A stretch of DNA of 64,000 bases from an uncultured Pelagibacteraceae bacterium (GTDB lineage: Bacteria > Pseudomonadota > Alphaproteobacteria > Pelagibacterales > Pelagibacteraceae), in the NCBI GenBank assembly GCA_902601315.1, contig CACKMS010000006.1, positions 20,802 through 84,801 of the forward strand. The letters are read 5' to 3'. Below the pieces are notes generated by a model that had not been told where the DNA came from, did not search any database, and saw only the letters and a list, made by a program, of their open reading frames with translations. A program made the position numbers and the translations under genes. Of the stretch, positions 9,713-19,352 are shown one piece after another (positions within the stretch are counted from its first letter, which is position 1; each line of letters begins with the position of its first letter).

Positions 9713-9998
9713 GTATAAAATGTCAATAAGATTCTACTAATTTTTAATAATTAATGATTAGTAAACATCTGTAATTAATATTATAAATGATTACTGATAT
9801 TAAACATTTTTTTACATGTTAATTAATTAAAGACCAGAAATCTATAATTGGTAAAAATTACTAACTTGCATTGATAAATAAACGTAAAATTAGTGATTAA
9901 ATGTTAATAAATTGTATATAAAGTGTGTAAATTAGATAATTTACGTAATTCACATATCATAATACTAATACAATAAATATTAATTGATCTATTTATAA
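9713..9998. other. probable chromosomal replication origin (oriC) region
   Basis: This is the longest gap in the window: 286 bp, very AT-rich, with no ORF. It lies between divergent ppsR and hemE, the location of oriC in Caulobacter and Rickettsia. Genes on both sides mostly point away from it, and parAB-parS lies 7-9 kb to the right. DnaA boxes are weak: TAATTCACA at 9946-9954 is one base off TTATTCACA. A GANTC site is at 9730-9734. The inverted pair TACTAAT / ATTAGTA is at 9735-9741 and 9757-9763. The hemE and ppsR promoters must also be here. Confidence 0.7.
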
Positions 9999-11000
9999 AT
10001 GACTCCAATTCAAAGATGTATTGTTGAGAAAAAGAGCAATCTAAATCCTATATGGTTGATGAGACAAGCTGGAAGATATTTGCCTGAATTTCGTGAAATA
10101 AGAAGCAAAAATCAAGATTTTATAAAACTGTGCCTGAGTGAAAATTTAGCATCTGAAATTACTTTACAACCTGTAGACAGATTTAATTTAGATGCTGCAA
10201 TTATCTTCTCAGATATTTTAATGTTACCATATGGTTTAAACCAAAGAGTTGAGTTTGAGAAAAATTTTGGTCCAAAGTTAGGTGATTTGAATTTAGATGA
10301 ATTAAAAAATGTTGATGAAGTAGATTTTTCTTTTAAACTAAATCCTGTCTATAAGGCAATTAGCATAACATCTAATAAAATTAATAAAAATGAAAAAGAT
10401 TTAATTGGATTTGTTGGTGCTCCATGGACAATTTTAGTATATATGATCAATAAAATTTCTCCCAAAAAAAAACTTAGAGAAGATTTTTTTAAGAATGAAT
10501 TTTTAATCAATAGACTATTATCAATTATTGACAAGTTTCTTAAAATTCACATTAAAAATCAAGTTGAGGCAGGTGCTACGATTATACAAATATTCGATAG
10601 TTGGGCTGGACTGCTTGAAAAAAATATTCCTGAATACATTTACATACCAACTTTAAGCGTTGTAGAATATACAAAAAGCCTTGGTGTGCCAGTTATATGT
10701 TTTCCTAGGGGTATAAAAGATTATAAGAACTTTTGTGATATTGTTAAACCAAGTGCTGTAAATATCGATTATGAGATAGATCCAAAGGATATTGTTAAAA
10801 ATATAGATATTCCCATTCAAGGAGGCTTAGACCCAAAGATACTTTTACAAGACGAAGATGTTTTAGAAAAGGAAACTAAAAAATATTTAAGTATATTTAA
10901 AGACCATCCTTACATATTTAATTTAGGACATGGAATTCAACCTCAAACAAAAATTGAGATGGTTGAAAAATTAGTAAAAATTGTAAGATCATTTAATTAA
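9999..11000 (+). CDS. hemE: uroporphyrinogen decarboxylase
   Basis: HemE decarboxylates the four acetate side chains of uroporphyrinogen III to give coproporphyrinogen III. The signature PIWLMRQAGRYLPEF is at 17-31, with the substrate-binding arginines, and the catalytic aspartate is Asp72 in FSDILMLPYG. The C-terminal FNLGHGIQPQT is intact. The length of 333 is normal. It is the first gene to the right of the inferred origin and abuts hemH (the stop and start share a base). Confidence 0.97.
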   Translation: MTPIQRCIVEKKSNLNPIWLMRQAGRYLPEFREIRSKNQDFIKLCLSENLASEITLQPVDRFNLDAAIIFSDILMLPYGLNQRVEFEKNFGPKLGDLNLDELKNVDEVDFSFKLNPVYKAISITSNKINKNEKDLIGFVGAPWTILVYMINKISPKKKLREDFFKNEFLINRLLSIIDKFLKIHIKNQVEAGATIIQIFDSWAGLLEKNIPEYIYIPTLSVVEYTKSLGVPVICFPRGIKDYKNFCDIVKPSAVNIDYEIDPKDIVKNIDIPIQGGLDPKILLQDEDVLEKETKKYLSIFKDHPYIFNLGHGIQPQTKIEMVEKLVKIVRSFN

Positions 11001-11989
11001 TGAAAGAGCACCCAAAAATTAATTTCGGAAAAACTGGAGTTTTATTGATTAATCTTGGAACTCCAGAATCCACAAGTTGGTTTGATATAAGAAAGTATCT
11101 AAAAGAATTTCTTTCTGATAGAAGAGTTATAGAAGTAAATCCTATACTGTGGAAATTCATACTAAATGTTTTCATATTAACATTTAGACCTTCTAAAACT
11201 GCAAAAGCATATAAAGAAATTTGGATGGAAAAAGAAAATATGTCTCCTCTAAGATACTACACAAAATTACAGGCTGAAAAAATTGACAAACTAATTAAAA
11301 ATGAAAACATTATTATTGATTATGCAATGAGATATGGAATCCCAAGTATAAAAAGTAAAATAAATAAACTTCACAAAGCTGGTTGCGAGCATCTTTTAAT
11401 TATTCCTTTATACCCGCAATATGCTGCAGCAACAACAGCAACAGTATGTGATGAGGTATATAGAACTCTTATGAATATGAGATGGCAACCAAGTTTAAAG
11501 ATAGTTCCACATTACGAGTCAGAGGAACTCTACATTGATGCACTTGTAAATTCTTTAAATAAAAAAATTTCTGAAATTAATTGGAAACCAGACCTTATCA
11601 TTGCTTCTTACCATGGAATTCCACAAAAATATTTTGATAAAGGTGATCCTTATCATTGCTACTGTCATAAAACAACTAGGCTAATTTCAGAAAAATTCAA
11701 AGATGTTAAAATAAGGACAACTTTTCAATCAAGATTTGGTCCTGAACAATGGTTAAAACCTTATACCGATAAAACATTAGAAGAATTACCGAGCAACAAT
11801 ATAAATAATATCTTAGTAATTTGTCCTGGTTTTGCATCAGATTGTGTCGAGACTTTAGAGGAAATTGCAATTCAAGGTAAAGAGAGTTTTATGAAATCTG
11901 GGGGAAAAAACTTTGATATGATACCGTGTTTGAATGACACCGAAGATCATATTAAGCTCCTAAAATTTCTTGTAAATAAAAATTTATAA
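11000..11989 (+). CDS. hemH: ferrochelatase
   Basis: HemH inserts ferrous iron into protoporphyrin IX, the last step of haem synthesis. The N-terminal LLINLGTPE (15-23) and the catalytic His205 in SYHGIPQKY are visible, along with YHCYCHKT and the C-terminal CPGFASDCVETLEE motif. The 329-residue protein is full length. It is co-directional with hemE and hemJ, giving a compact three-gene haem block beside the origin. Confidence 0.97.
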   Translation: MKEHPKINFGKTGVLLINLGTPESTSWFDIRKYLKEFLSDRRVIEVNPILWKFILNVFILTFRPSKTAKAYKEIWMEKENMSPLRYYTKLQAEKIDKLIKNENIIIDYAMRYGIPSIKSKINKLHKAGCEHLLIIPLYPQYAAATTATVCDEVYRTLMNMRWQPSLKIVPHYESEELYIDALVNSLNKKISEINWKPDLIIASYHGIPQKYFDKGDPYHCYCHKTTRLISEKFKDVKIRTTFQSRFGPEQWLKPYTDKTLEELPSNNINNILVICPGFASDCVETLEEIAIQGKESFMKSGGKNFDMIPCLNDTEDHIKLLKFLVNKNL

Positions 11990-11993
11990 ATTT

Positions 11994-12428
11994 ATGAACT
12001 ATTATTTGTTATTTAAGTCATTACATTTAATAGCAGTTATATCTTGGATGGCTGGATTGTTGTATTTGCCAAGAATTTTTGTTTACCATGTTGAAAATTA
12101 TCAAAAAAAAGAAGCCACTGAAATTTTTGAGACTATGGAGAGAAAGCTTTATTACTATATTATGAGGCCAGCAATGCTAATATCTTGGCTCTTTGGTATA
12201 GTCTTAATTTATCAAATAGGTTTTGAGTCTTTCTCGCAACTTTGGCTTCAAATAAAAATTTTTTTAGTAATAATTTTGACTGCTTATCACGAGTATTTGG
12301 GAAAATGCCTGATTTCTCTAAGAGATGGTCTAAACACAAAATCCTCTAGATTTTTTAGAATAATTAATGAAATTCCAACTGTACTGTTAATTTTAACAGT
12401 ATTTATAGTAATTTTTAAACCCATCTAG
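11994..12428 (+). CDS. hemJ: protoporphyrinogen IX oxidase HemJ (UPF0093)
   Basis: HemJ is the integral-membrane protoporphyrinogen oxidase of many proteobacteria that lack HemG and HemY. The 144-residue protein has about four transmembrane segments. It carries the conserved SLHLIAVISWMAGLLYLPRI start with its His, an R/K-bearing loop after ERKLYYYIMRP, and the LTAYHEYLGK motif. Placement directly after hemE and hemH supports a role in the step between them. The family is clear; the activity is inferred from characterised relatives. Confidence 0.93.
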   Translation: MNYYLLFKSLHLIAVISWMAGLLYLPRIFVYHVENYQKKEATEIFETMERKLYYYIMRPAMLISWLFGIVLIYQIGFESFSQLWLQIKIFLVIILTAYHEYLGKCLISLRDGLNTKSSRFFRIINEIPTVLLILTVFIVIFKPI

Positions 12429-12490
12429 TCTTGTAATTTGAGACTTAATATATATATTTATCCTATCTAATAAATAACTCCCCACAAACT

Positions 12491-13762
12491 ATGAACATTC
12501 AAGAATTAAAAGAAAAGAGCTCAGAAAAACTAATCACCGAAGCCGAAAAGCTTGGTATTGAAAATGCAAGCACTCTAAGAAGACAAGAGATTTACTTTGC
12601 TATATTAAAAAAATTGGCTGAAAAAGGAGAAGAAATTACTGGCGGTGGTGTTTTGCAGCTTTTACAGGATGGTTTTGGTTTTCTAAGAGCAATGGAGTCC
12701 AATTATCTCCCAGGTGCAGATGATATATATGTAAGTCCTAGCCAAATTAGAAGGTTTGGTCTTAGAACTGGAGATACTGTTGAAGGTCCTATAAGATCAC
12801 CAAAAGAAGGTGAGAGATATTTTGCTTTATTACAAGTTTCCAAAATAAATTTTGAGGAACCCGATAAGTTTAAACACAAAATAGCTTTTGATAATTTAAC
12901 GCCACTTTATCCTAATAAGCAGTTTAGGATGGAAGTCGAAACTACAAAAATTGAAAAGAAACCTGATTTAACTCCAAGATTAATCGATCTTGTTAGTCCT
13001 ATTGGAAAGGGTCAAAGATCATTAATTATATCACCACCAAAAGCTGGCAAAACAATGATTTTGCAAAGCATAGCAAATTCAATAACTGCCAATCATCCAG
13101 AATGCTATCTAATGGTTTTATTAATTGATGAAAGACCTGAAGAGGTAACGGATATGCAACGAACAGTAAACGGAGAGGTAATAAGTTCAACATTTGATGA
13201 ACCTGCACAAAGACACGTTGCAGTTGCTGAAATGGTTATTGAAAAAGCTAAAAGACTAACCGAGCACAAAAAAGATGTTGTAATTTTATTAGATTCCATA
13301 ACGAGGCTTGGACGTGCTTATAACGCTGTAGTTCCAAGTTCAGGAAAAGTTTTAACTGGAGGTGTAGATGCCAATGCACTTCAAAGGCCAAAAAGATTTT
13401 TTGGTGCTGCAAGAAATATTGAAGAAGGTGGATCATTAACAATTATTGCTACAGCGCTAATTGATACTGGAAGTAGAATGGATGAAGTTATATTTGAAGA
13501 GTTTAAAGGTACTGGTAACAGCGAAACAATATTAGATAGAAAGATATCTGAAAAGAGAATATTCCCAGCAATAGATATAACTAAATCTGGCACAAGAAGA
13601 GAAGAGCTATTGTTTGATAAAAGTGATCTTCAAAAAATGAATGTGCTAAGAAGAATTATAGCTCCAATGGGATCAATGGATGCAATAGAGTTTATAAATT
13701 CTAAATTAAAAGATACTAAAAATAATGCAGAATTTTTTAATTCTATGAATAAGCCATCTTAA
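12491..13762 (+). CDS. rho: transcription termination factor Rho
   Basis: Rho is the hexameric RNA helicase that ends transcription at Rho-dependent sites. The 423-residue protein has the N-terminal helical and cold-shock RNA-binding domains (GFGFLRA near 61-67), Walker A PPKAGKT at 182-188, Walker [12 protein letters not shown] near 260-270, and the Q- and R-loop region with [20 protein letters not shown]. No large N-terminal insertion is present. The upstream 62 bp has no strong hairpin, so I see no evidence of a structured leader. Confidence 0.98.
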   Translation: MNIQELKEKSSEKLITEAEKLGIENASTLRRQEIYFAILKKLAEKGEEITGGGVLQLLQDGFGFLRAMESNYLPGADDIYVSPSQIRRFGLRTGDTVEGPIRSPKEGERYFALLQVSKINFEEPDKFKHKIAFDNLTPLYPNKQFRMEVETTKIEKKPDLTPRLIDLVSPIGKGQRSLIISPPKAGKTMILQSIANSITANHPECYLMVLLIDERPEEVTDMQRTVNGEVISSTFDEPAQRHVAVAEMVIEKAKRLTEHKKDVVILLDSITRLGRAYNAVVPSSGKVLTGGVDANALQRPKRFFGAARNIEEGGSLTIIATALIDTGSRMDEVIFEEFKGTGNSETILDRKISEKRIFPAIDITKSGTRREELLFDKSDLQKMNVLRRIIAPMGSMDAIEFINSKLKDTKNNAEFFNSMNKPS

Positions 13763-13798
13763 AGATTTATTTTTCCAAAATACTGATATAATTTTCTG

Positions 13799-15127
13799 AT
13801 GACATTTTATGCTCTATCTTCAGGGCCGGGTTTATCCGGTGTAGCTGTTATTAGAGTTTCTGGATCTAAAACCGTAAACGTTATTAAACATCTCACAAAT
13901 TCTAGTTTGCCAAAACCTAAAGAGGCAACTTTAAGAAAATTCATTAATAAAAATAATCAATTGATTGATGAAGGTATACTTTTATGGTTCCCTGGACCAA
14001 ATAGTTACACAGGTGAAGATATGGCCGAATTTCATGTTCATGGTAGTAGAGCAGTTATTGAGGCAATACAAAGTTCAATTTCGGAAGTATCAAATTGTAG
14101 ACTTGCATCTCCAGGAGAGTTTACAAAGACTGCTTTTCAAAATGGAAAAATAGATTTACTGAAAGCAGAAGGTATTTCAGATTTAATTTCATCAGAAACA
14201 GAAATTCAGAGATTACAAGCTATAAAAATTATGGAGGGTGAAAGTTCTAAAATATTTGAAACTCTCAGGTATACACTGATTAAAGTATTATCTAAGATAG
14301 AAGCTAAAATTGACTTTCCAGATGAAGATTTGCCAATTGAAATCTTAAATGGAATAAAAGCAGATACAGCTAAAGCATTGGCTGATCTAGAGAAATTATT
14401 GAATGATCAAAGAGTTGGAGAAAGAATAAGAGAAGGATATAAAATATCCATAATTGGACCTACAAATGTAGGAAAATCTTCTCTCCTCAATCATCTAGCA
14501 AACCGTGAAGTAGCAATTGTGTCCGAAATAGCTGGGACAACAAGAGATGTTATAGAAACACATCTTAATTTGGATGGATATCCAGTCATTTTATCTGACA
14601 CAGCTGGCATCAGAGACTCTAAAGATGAAATAGAAAGAAAAGGGATAAAGTTAAGTCTAAAAAATGCAAATGATGCAGATTTAAATATCATAGTCCTAGA
14701 GCCAAAAAGTGTTGATTTTCAAAGCTTTTTGAGTACTTTAAGCCAGGACAAGAATATTATTGTTATTAATAAATTGGATAATATTGATGATAAAATAAAT
14801 GAAGAAATTAGAAAATTAAATCCAATATTTATATCGGTTAAAGAAAACAAAAATATAGATTTACTTATTAATGAAATAAAAAAAAAATTAGAAAATAAAT
14901 TTATATCATCAAACGATATTATAATCACAAGAAGCAGGCATAGAGACAATATTGAGAAATGCATTTATCATTTAAAAACCTTTCAAAACAAAAATTCAGA
15001 AGAGGAATTTGATAAAGCTGCAGAAGATTTAAGATTAGCAGTTAGACATTTAGGATTAATAGTTGGAAAAGTTGACGTTGAAGAAATACTCGGATCAATC
15101 TTTAACGATTTCTGTATAGGTAAATAA
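13799..15127 (+). CDS. mnmE: tRNA modification GTPase MnmE
   Basis: MnmE works with MnmG to make the cmnm5 modification on wobble uridine 34 of several tRNAs. The N-terminal folate-binding domain is followed by a helical domain holding an embedded G domain: G1 GPTNVGKSS at 220-228, the switch region EIAGTTRD, DTAGIRDS, and NKLD. The C-terminus ends CIGK, the conserved functional tail with the essential Cys. At 442 residues it is complete. The rho-mnmE-mnmG-rsmG-parA-parB order is conserved across alphaproteobacteria. Confidence 0.97.
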   Translation: MTFYALSSGPGLSGVAVIRVSGSKTVNVIKHLTNSSLPKPKEATLRKFINKNNQLIDEGILLWFPGPNSYTGEDMAEFHVHGSRAVIEAIQSSISEVSNCRLASPGEFTKTAFQNGKIDLLKAEGISDLISSETEIQRLQAIKIMEGESSKIFETLRYTLIKVLSKIEAKIDFPDEDLPIEILNGIKADTAKALADLEKLLNDQRVGERIREGYKISIIGPTNVGKSSLLNHLANREVAIVSEIAGTTRDVIETHLNLDGYPVILSDTAGIRDSKDEIERKGIKLSLKNANDADLNIIVLEPKSVDFQSFLSTLSQDKNIIVINKLDNIDDKINEEIRKLNPIFISVKENKNIDLLINEIKKKLENKFISSNDIIITRSRHRDNIEKCIYHLKTFQNKNSEEEFDKAAEDLRLAVRHLGLIVGKVDVEEILGSIFNDFCIGK

Positions 15128-15203
15128 TTATCAACTAAAAAAACCGCAGAATGTGTAATAACTAGTATCTTGTAAAATCTAATAACGATAATAAATTAAA
15201 GGC

Positions 15204-17075
15204 ATGAAAAATGAGTTATCGTTTGATGTAGTGGTTATCGGGGGTGGGCATGCTGGTTGTGAGGCAGCAGCAGCATCTGCAAGATTGGGAGTTAACACTG
15301 CCTTATTCACACATAAGTTTGAAACTATAGGGGAAATGTCCTGCAACCCTGCAATAGGTGGACTCGGCAAAGGTCATTTGGTCAGAGAAATAGATGCATT
15401 AGACGGCGTTATGGGAGAAGTTGCGGACAAATCAGGAATACAATTTAGGCTTTTAAATAGAAGTAGAGGTCCTGCGGTTAGAGGACCCAGAACACAAAGT
15501 GATCGATCATTATACAAAAAATATATGCAAGAAAAACTTGTAAACTACTGTAATTTAAGCATTTATTCTGATCCTGTAATTAGCTTTATATTTAAAAATA
15601 ATGCTATAATTGGCTTTAATACTCAATCAGGTAAAGAAATCAGATCATCTAAGATAATTCTAACAACTGGCACATTTTTAAATGGGCTTATGCATATTGG
15701 GGAGAAAAAAACTCCAGCGGGGAGATATGATGAAAAACCATCAACAGGTTTAAGTGAACAACTAGAAAAGTTTAATTTTAAAGTTGGTAGATTAAAAACT
15801 GGAACTCCACCAAGATTAGATGCACGAACAATTAACTTTGAAAATTTGGAGGCTCAACATGCAGACGAAGATCCATATTTTTTTTCTTTCTTAACCGAAA
15901 AAAATTTAAACAAACAAATCTCTTGCAGAATGACTTATACCAATGAGGAAGTTCATAAAATCATTTCCAAAAATATTAGGCGAAGCGCTATGTATTCTGG
16001 TAGCATCCAAGGAGTAGGCCCAAGATATTGTCCATCTATAGAGGATAAAATAAAAAAATTCGCTGATAAAAAGCGACACCAAATTTTTTTGGAGCCAGAA
16101 GGTTTAAATGATAATACTATATACCCAAATGGCATTTCAACATCATTACCATCACAGATACAGCAAGAAATATGTAGTAAAATCAATGGTTTAGAGAATG
16201 TAAAAATATTAAGGCCAGGGTATGCTATTGAATACGATTATATTGATCCAAGAGAGCTATTCTTAACTTTAGAGACTAAAAAAATCAAAAATCTCTATCT
16301 TGCTGGTCAAATAAATGGAACAACTGGATATGAAGAGGCTGCGGCCCAAGGCTTAATCGCTGGAATTAATTCTGCTCTATCTATTAAAGGTGAAGAACCT
16401 TTTATACTTGATAGATCGGATGCTTATATTGGAGTGATGATAGATGATTTGGTTACAAAAGGTGTAGCAGAGCCATATAGAATGTTTACCTCACGAGCTG
16501 AGTATAGATTATCATTAAGGTCAGATAACGCTGATGTTAGATTAACTCAAAAAGGAATTAATTTGGGAGTAGTACTTAATGAGAGAGCTCAGATATTTAA
16601 AGAAAAGCATTTTCAATTAACAAAAATTGAAAATCAAATGTCAAAATTAAAAATTACTCCTTCAAAAGTTGAAAAGTATGGAATTAATATTGCAAAAGAC
16701 GGGATTAGTAGAACTGCTTTCCATATATTAGGTCAAAAATCTGTTAATATGAGTAAAATAAGGGAAATTTGGCCAGAAATACCTTATGTTTCACGTGAAA
16801 TAGATGAGCAAGTAGAAATAAACTCTCATTATAAAGGTTATTTGAAGAAGCAAAAAGCTGACATTTTAGCTTTCAAAAGAGATGAAAATTTAATAATTCC
16901 AGAAAACATTAATTATGATAAATTTTCAGGCCTATCAAATGAAGTCAAGTCGAAATTTAAGAAAATAAAGCCTAAAACTATGGGCCAAGCCCTTAGGATA
17001 GATGGAATAACACCTGCAGCCGTATATATTTTATTGTCTCATCTTAAAAGAAAGTCTATTAAGCATATAGCTTGA
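15204..17075 (+). CDS. mnmG: tRNA uridine-34 modification enzyme MnmG (GidA)
   Basis: MnmG is the FAD- and NADH-dependent partner of MnmE. The dinucleotide-binding [10 protein letters not shown] begins at 13, the [13 protein letters not shown] loop is near 47-59, and the KTGTPPRLD and [18 protein letters not shown] motifs are intact. It has 623 residues, normal for the family. Its 3' third contains a parS-like sequence (16787-16802) encoded within VSREI. The stop codon overlaps the TTG start of rsmG by 3 bp. Confidence 0.97.
   Translation: MKNELSFDVVVIGGGHAGCEAAAASARLGVNTALFTHKFETIGEMSCNPAIGGLGKGHLVREIDALDGVMGEVADKSGIQFRLLNRSRGPAVRGPRTQSDRSLYKKYMQEKLVNYCNLSIYSDPVISFIFKNNAIIGFNTQSGKEIRSSKIILTTGTFLNGLMHIGEKKTPAGRYDEKPSTGLSEQLEKFNFKVGRLKTGTPPRLDARTINFENLEAQHADEDPYFFSFLTEKNLNKQISCRMTYTNEEVHKIISKNIRRSAMYSGSIQGVGPRYCPSIEDKIKKFADKKRHQIFLEPEGLNDNTIYPNGISTSLPSQIQQEICSKINGLENVKILRPGYAIEYDYIDPRELFLTLETKKIKNLYLAGQINGTTGYEEAAAQGLIAGINSALSIKGEEPFILDRSDAYIGVMIDDLVTKGVAEPYRMFTSRAEYRLSLRSDNADVRLTQKGINLGVVLNERAQIFKEKHFQLTKIENQMSKLKITPSKVEKYGINIAKDGISRTAFHILGQKSVNMSKIREIWPEIPYVSREIDEQVEINSHYKGYLKKQKADILAFKRDENLIIPENINYDKFSGLSNEVKSKFKKIKPKTMGQALRIDGITPAAVYILLSHLKRKSIKHIA
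16787..16802. promoter_or_regulatory. parS-like ParB-binding site within mnmG
   Basis: TGTTTCACGTGAAATA matches the canonical 16 bp parS palindrome at 15 positions, differing only at position 15. It lies 316 bp before the perfect copy in rsmG and about 1 kb before parAB. A secondary ParB nucleation site is plausible. Confidence 0.75.
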
Positions 17076-17710
17076 TTGATTCGTATTTTTTAAAAACAGT
17101 TCCAAAATTTAATTTAGATGTTTCACGTGAAACACTCGAAAGGTTAGATGAGTATTCAAAAGACATAATTTTAAAAAATAAAGAAATAAATTTAATTAGC
17201 AAAAGCACAGAAAGCTCAATAAAATCAAGGCATATTGCTGATAGCATGCAAACCATTGATTTTATTGATAAAAATGACATTAAAACGTGTACCGACTTAG
17301 GTTCGGGGGCAGGTTTACCAGGAATTGTCCTAGGTATTATCATGAGTTCGAAAAATCCTACATTTAAAGTGATTTTTTATGAAAAAAGTTATCATAAAAG
17401 TAATTTCTTAAGAGAAATGTCCAAAAAATTTAAACTGGATGCGGAAATTTATCAAAAAAATATTTTTAACGAAAAAAATTTAATTACAGACGTCATAATT
17501 TCACGTGCCTTTAAACCTTTGCCAGTAATTTTTCAAATTGCGAAAACAAATTTTAAAAATTTTAAATACATAATTTTATTTTTAGGAAAAAATGGAAAAA
17601 AGATTTTAAAAGATGCAATGAAAAATTGGAAATTTGATTATGAAGAGAGAAAAAGTGTAACCAGCGACGAGTCAATCATTGTGAAAATATCTAATCTTAA
17701 AAAAATATGA
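17072..17710 (+). CDS. rsmG: 16S rRNA (guanine-527-N7) methyltransferase
   Basis: RsmG (GidB) methylates G527 of 16S rRNA. The SAM-binding motif [14 protein letters not shown] is at 75-88. The reading frame opens with TTG overlapping the mnmG stop. No ATG occurs before residue 59, and the N-terminal VSRETLERL segment (17-25) is conserved in the family, so the TTG start is likely. The gene contains a perfect parS site at codons for DVSRET. The stop overlaps the parA start by 4 bp. Confidence 0.95.
   Translation: MIDSYFLKTVPKFNLDVSRETLERLDEYSKDIILKNKEINLISKSTESSIKSRHIADSMQTIDFIDKNDIKTCTDLGSGAGLPGIVLGIIMSSKNPTFKVIFYEKSYHKSNFLREMSKKFKLDAEIYQKNIFNEKNLITDVIISRAFKPLPVIFQIAKTNFKNFKYIILFLGKNGKKILKDAMKNWKFDYEERKSVTSDESIIVKISNLKKI
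17119..17134. promoter_or_regulatory. perfect parS centromere site within rsmG
   Basis: TGTTTCACGTGAAACA is the canonical perfect 16 bp palindrome bound by chromosomal ParB in most bacteria. It lies 573 bp upstream of parA and about 7.3 kb from the inferred oriC, as expected for an origin-proximal centromere. It is read in frame as part of VSRET in RsmG. Confidence 0.93.
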
Positions 17711-18507
17711 ATAGAAAAATTATTTCAGTGATAAATCAGAAAGGTGGAGTGGGGAAGACAACAACAATAATTAATTTGGCTGCTGGTTTGTCTCTTAAAG
17801 AAAAAAAAATTCTTGTGATTGACCTTGACCCACAAGGAAATGCCACAACTGGTCTTGGATTATCCAACTCAGGTACATCTGATAATACAATTTATAGTGT
17901 TTTAAATGGAAACAAAAAAATATCCGACGTGATACAAAAAACTGAATTTAAAAACTTAGATATTATTACCTCTAACGTAGATTTATCAGGACTCGAGGTT
18001 GAAACTGCTGGTGACAGCCGAAGAGCATTTAAATTAAAAGATGAATTATCCTCTATTTTAAATGATTCTAGAACATCCTATCATTATATACTAATTGACT
18101 GCCCTCCATCTCTTAGTCTTCTCACAATTATGGCCTTAGTTGCCTCTGATGCTTTGGTAGTCCCACTTCAAACTGAGTTTTTCGCTTTAGAGGGCTTAAC
18201 CCAATTAATGAAAACTATTGAAAGGATTAAATCGAATTTAAATCCTATCCTAGAGATAAGAGGGATCCTCCTTACGATGTATGATAAGAGAAATAAGTTG
18301 TCCAGTCAGGTGGAGATGGAAGCTAGAAATTTTTTTAAAGAAAAAGTTTATAACACAGCAGTGCCGAGAAATGTACGGTTATCCGAAGCGCCCTCTCATG
18401 GAGTTCCAGTATTAATTTACGATAAGCTTTGTCCAGGTAGTAAAGCGTATTTTAGTTTCACTGAAGAATTTTTAGAACAAGAAAAAGAAATTGAGACTGC
18501 TGCATGA
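17707..18507 (+). CDS. parA: chromosome partitioning ATPase ParA
   Basis: ParA is the DNA-binding ATPase that moves ParB-parS complexes apart after origin replication. The deviant Walker A KGGVGKTT with its signature lysine is at 12-19, Walker A' and B motifs are in VIDLDPQGNATTGLG and LIDCPPSLS, and no N-terminal HTH is present, so this is the short chromosomal type (266 residues). It overlaps rsmG and parB by 4 bp each, so the three are translationally coupled. Confidence 0.97.
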   Translation: MNRKIISVINQKGGVGKTTTIINLAAGLSLKEKKILVIDLDPQGNATTGLGLSNSGTSDNTIYSVLNGNKKISDVIQKTEFKNLDIITSNVDLSGLEVETAGDSRRAFKLKDELSSILNDSRTSYHYILIDCPPSLSLLTIMALVASDALVVPLQTEFFALEGLTQLMKTIERIKSNLNPILEIRGILLTMYDKRNKLSSQVEMEARNFFKEKVYNTAVPRNVRLSEAPSHGVPVLIYDKLCPGSKAYFSFTEEFLEQEKEIETAA

Positions 18508-19352
18508 TAAATCCGTTTAAAAATAAAAAAGGATTAGGAAGAGGTTTGTCATCCCTGATCGGAGATAGTGATGTAAAGATTACAAACAATAAAATATCGA
18601 TTAGTTCTATTATTCCAAATAAATATCAACCAAGAAAAAACTTTGATAAAAATAGCTTAGAAGAACTCACAGCATCAATTCGTGAAAGAGGAATTATTCA
18701 GCCAATAATTGTTAGAGCATCAGAAGATAGCAATGACAAATATGAATTGATAGCAGGAGAAAGAAGATGGCAAGCAGCACAAAATGCTGGCTTGCACGAA
18801 GTTCCAGCAGTAATTCTTAATGTAGACAATCTTATGTCCCTTGAATTTGCAATTGTTGAAAATGTTCAAAGAAAGGATCTTAACCCTATCGAGGAAGCAG
18901 AGGGATATCAAAGATTAATTAACGAATTTAATTATGATCAAGACAAAGTTGCGAAATTTATTGGTAAGAGCAGAGCACATATATCTAACTGCATAAGATT
19001 ATTAAGTCTTCCAGCTAAGGTAATTGAGCACATTATCAATGACAAATTATCTCCAGGCCATGCCAAGATTTTAGTTGGTTTAGATAACTCTGAGTTATTG
19101 GCTGAGAAAATAATCAAAAAAAAATTATCGGTTAGACAAGCAGAAGCACTTGTCAGATTGGTAAAGAGCAATAAAAGTCCAAATAAATCAAAAGATCCAA
19201 ATTCAACAGATATTGAGAACCAACTCAGTTCCAAAATTGGTATGAAGGTATTTTTAAATAATAAAAAAAATAATACCGGCACATTAATTTTTGAGTATAA
19301 AGGTGTTGATCAACTAGATCGTTTAATCAAAATAATTAAGGAAAATTATTAA
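18504..19352 (+). CDS. parB: chromosome partitioning protein ParB
   Basis: ParB binds parS, spreads as a CTP-dependent clamp, and stimulates ParA. The 282-residue protein has the typical KKGLGRGLSSLIGD start, the CTP-binding core including GERRWQAAQNAG near 85-96, the ENVQRKDLNPIEEA motif, and a central HTH (DKVAKFIGKSRAHISN). A C-terminal dimerisation region follows. Matching parS sites lie upstream in rsmG and mnmG. The 3' end overlaps convergent holA by 4 bp. Confidence 0.97.
   Translation: MINPFKNKKGLGRGLSSLIGDSDVKITNNKISISSIIPNKYQPRKNFDKNSLEELTASIRERGIIQPIIVRASEDSNDKYELIAGERRWQAAQNAGLHEVPAVILNVDNLMSLEFAIVENVQRKDLNPIEEAEGYQRLINEFNYDQDKVAKFIGKSRAHISNCIRLLSLPAKVIEHIINDKLSPGHAKILVGLDNSELLAEKIIKKKLSVRQAEALVRLVKSNKSPNKSKDPNSTDIENQLSSKIGMKVFLNNKKNNTGTLIFEYKGVDQLDRLIKIIKENY

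Noticed and set aside
12429..12490. Structured leader or terminator before rho
   Set aside because: Only a 5 bp inverted pair (AGTCT/AGACT) is present and no T run; too weak to call.
15128..15203. tRNA or DnaA-box element in the mnmE-mnmG gap
   Set aside because: No cloverleaf can be drawn. TTATCAACT differs from a DnaA box at two positions, and TGTGTAATAA has an extra base.
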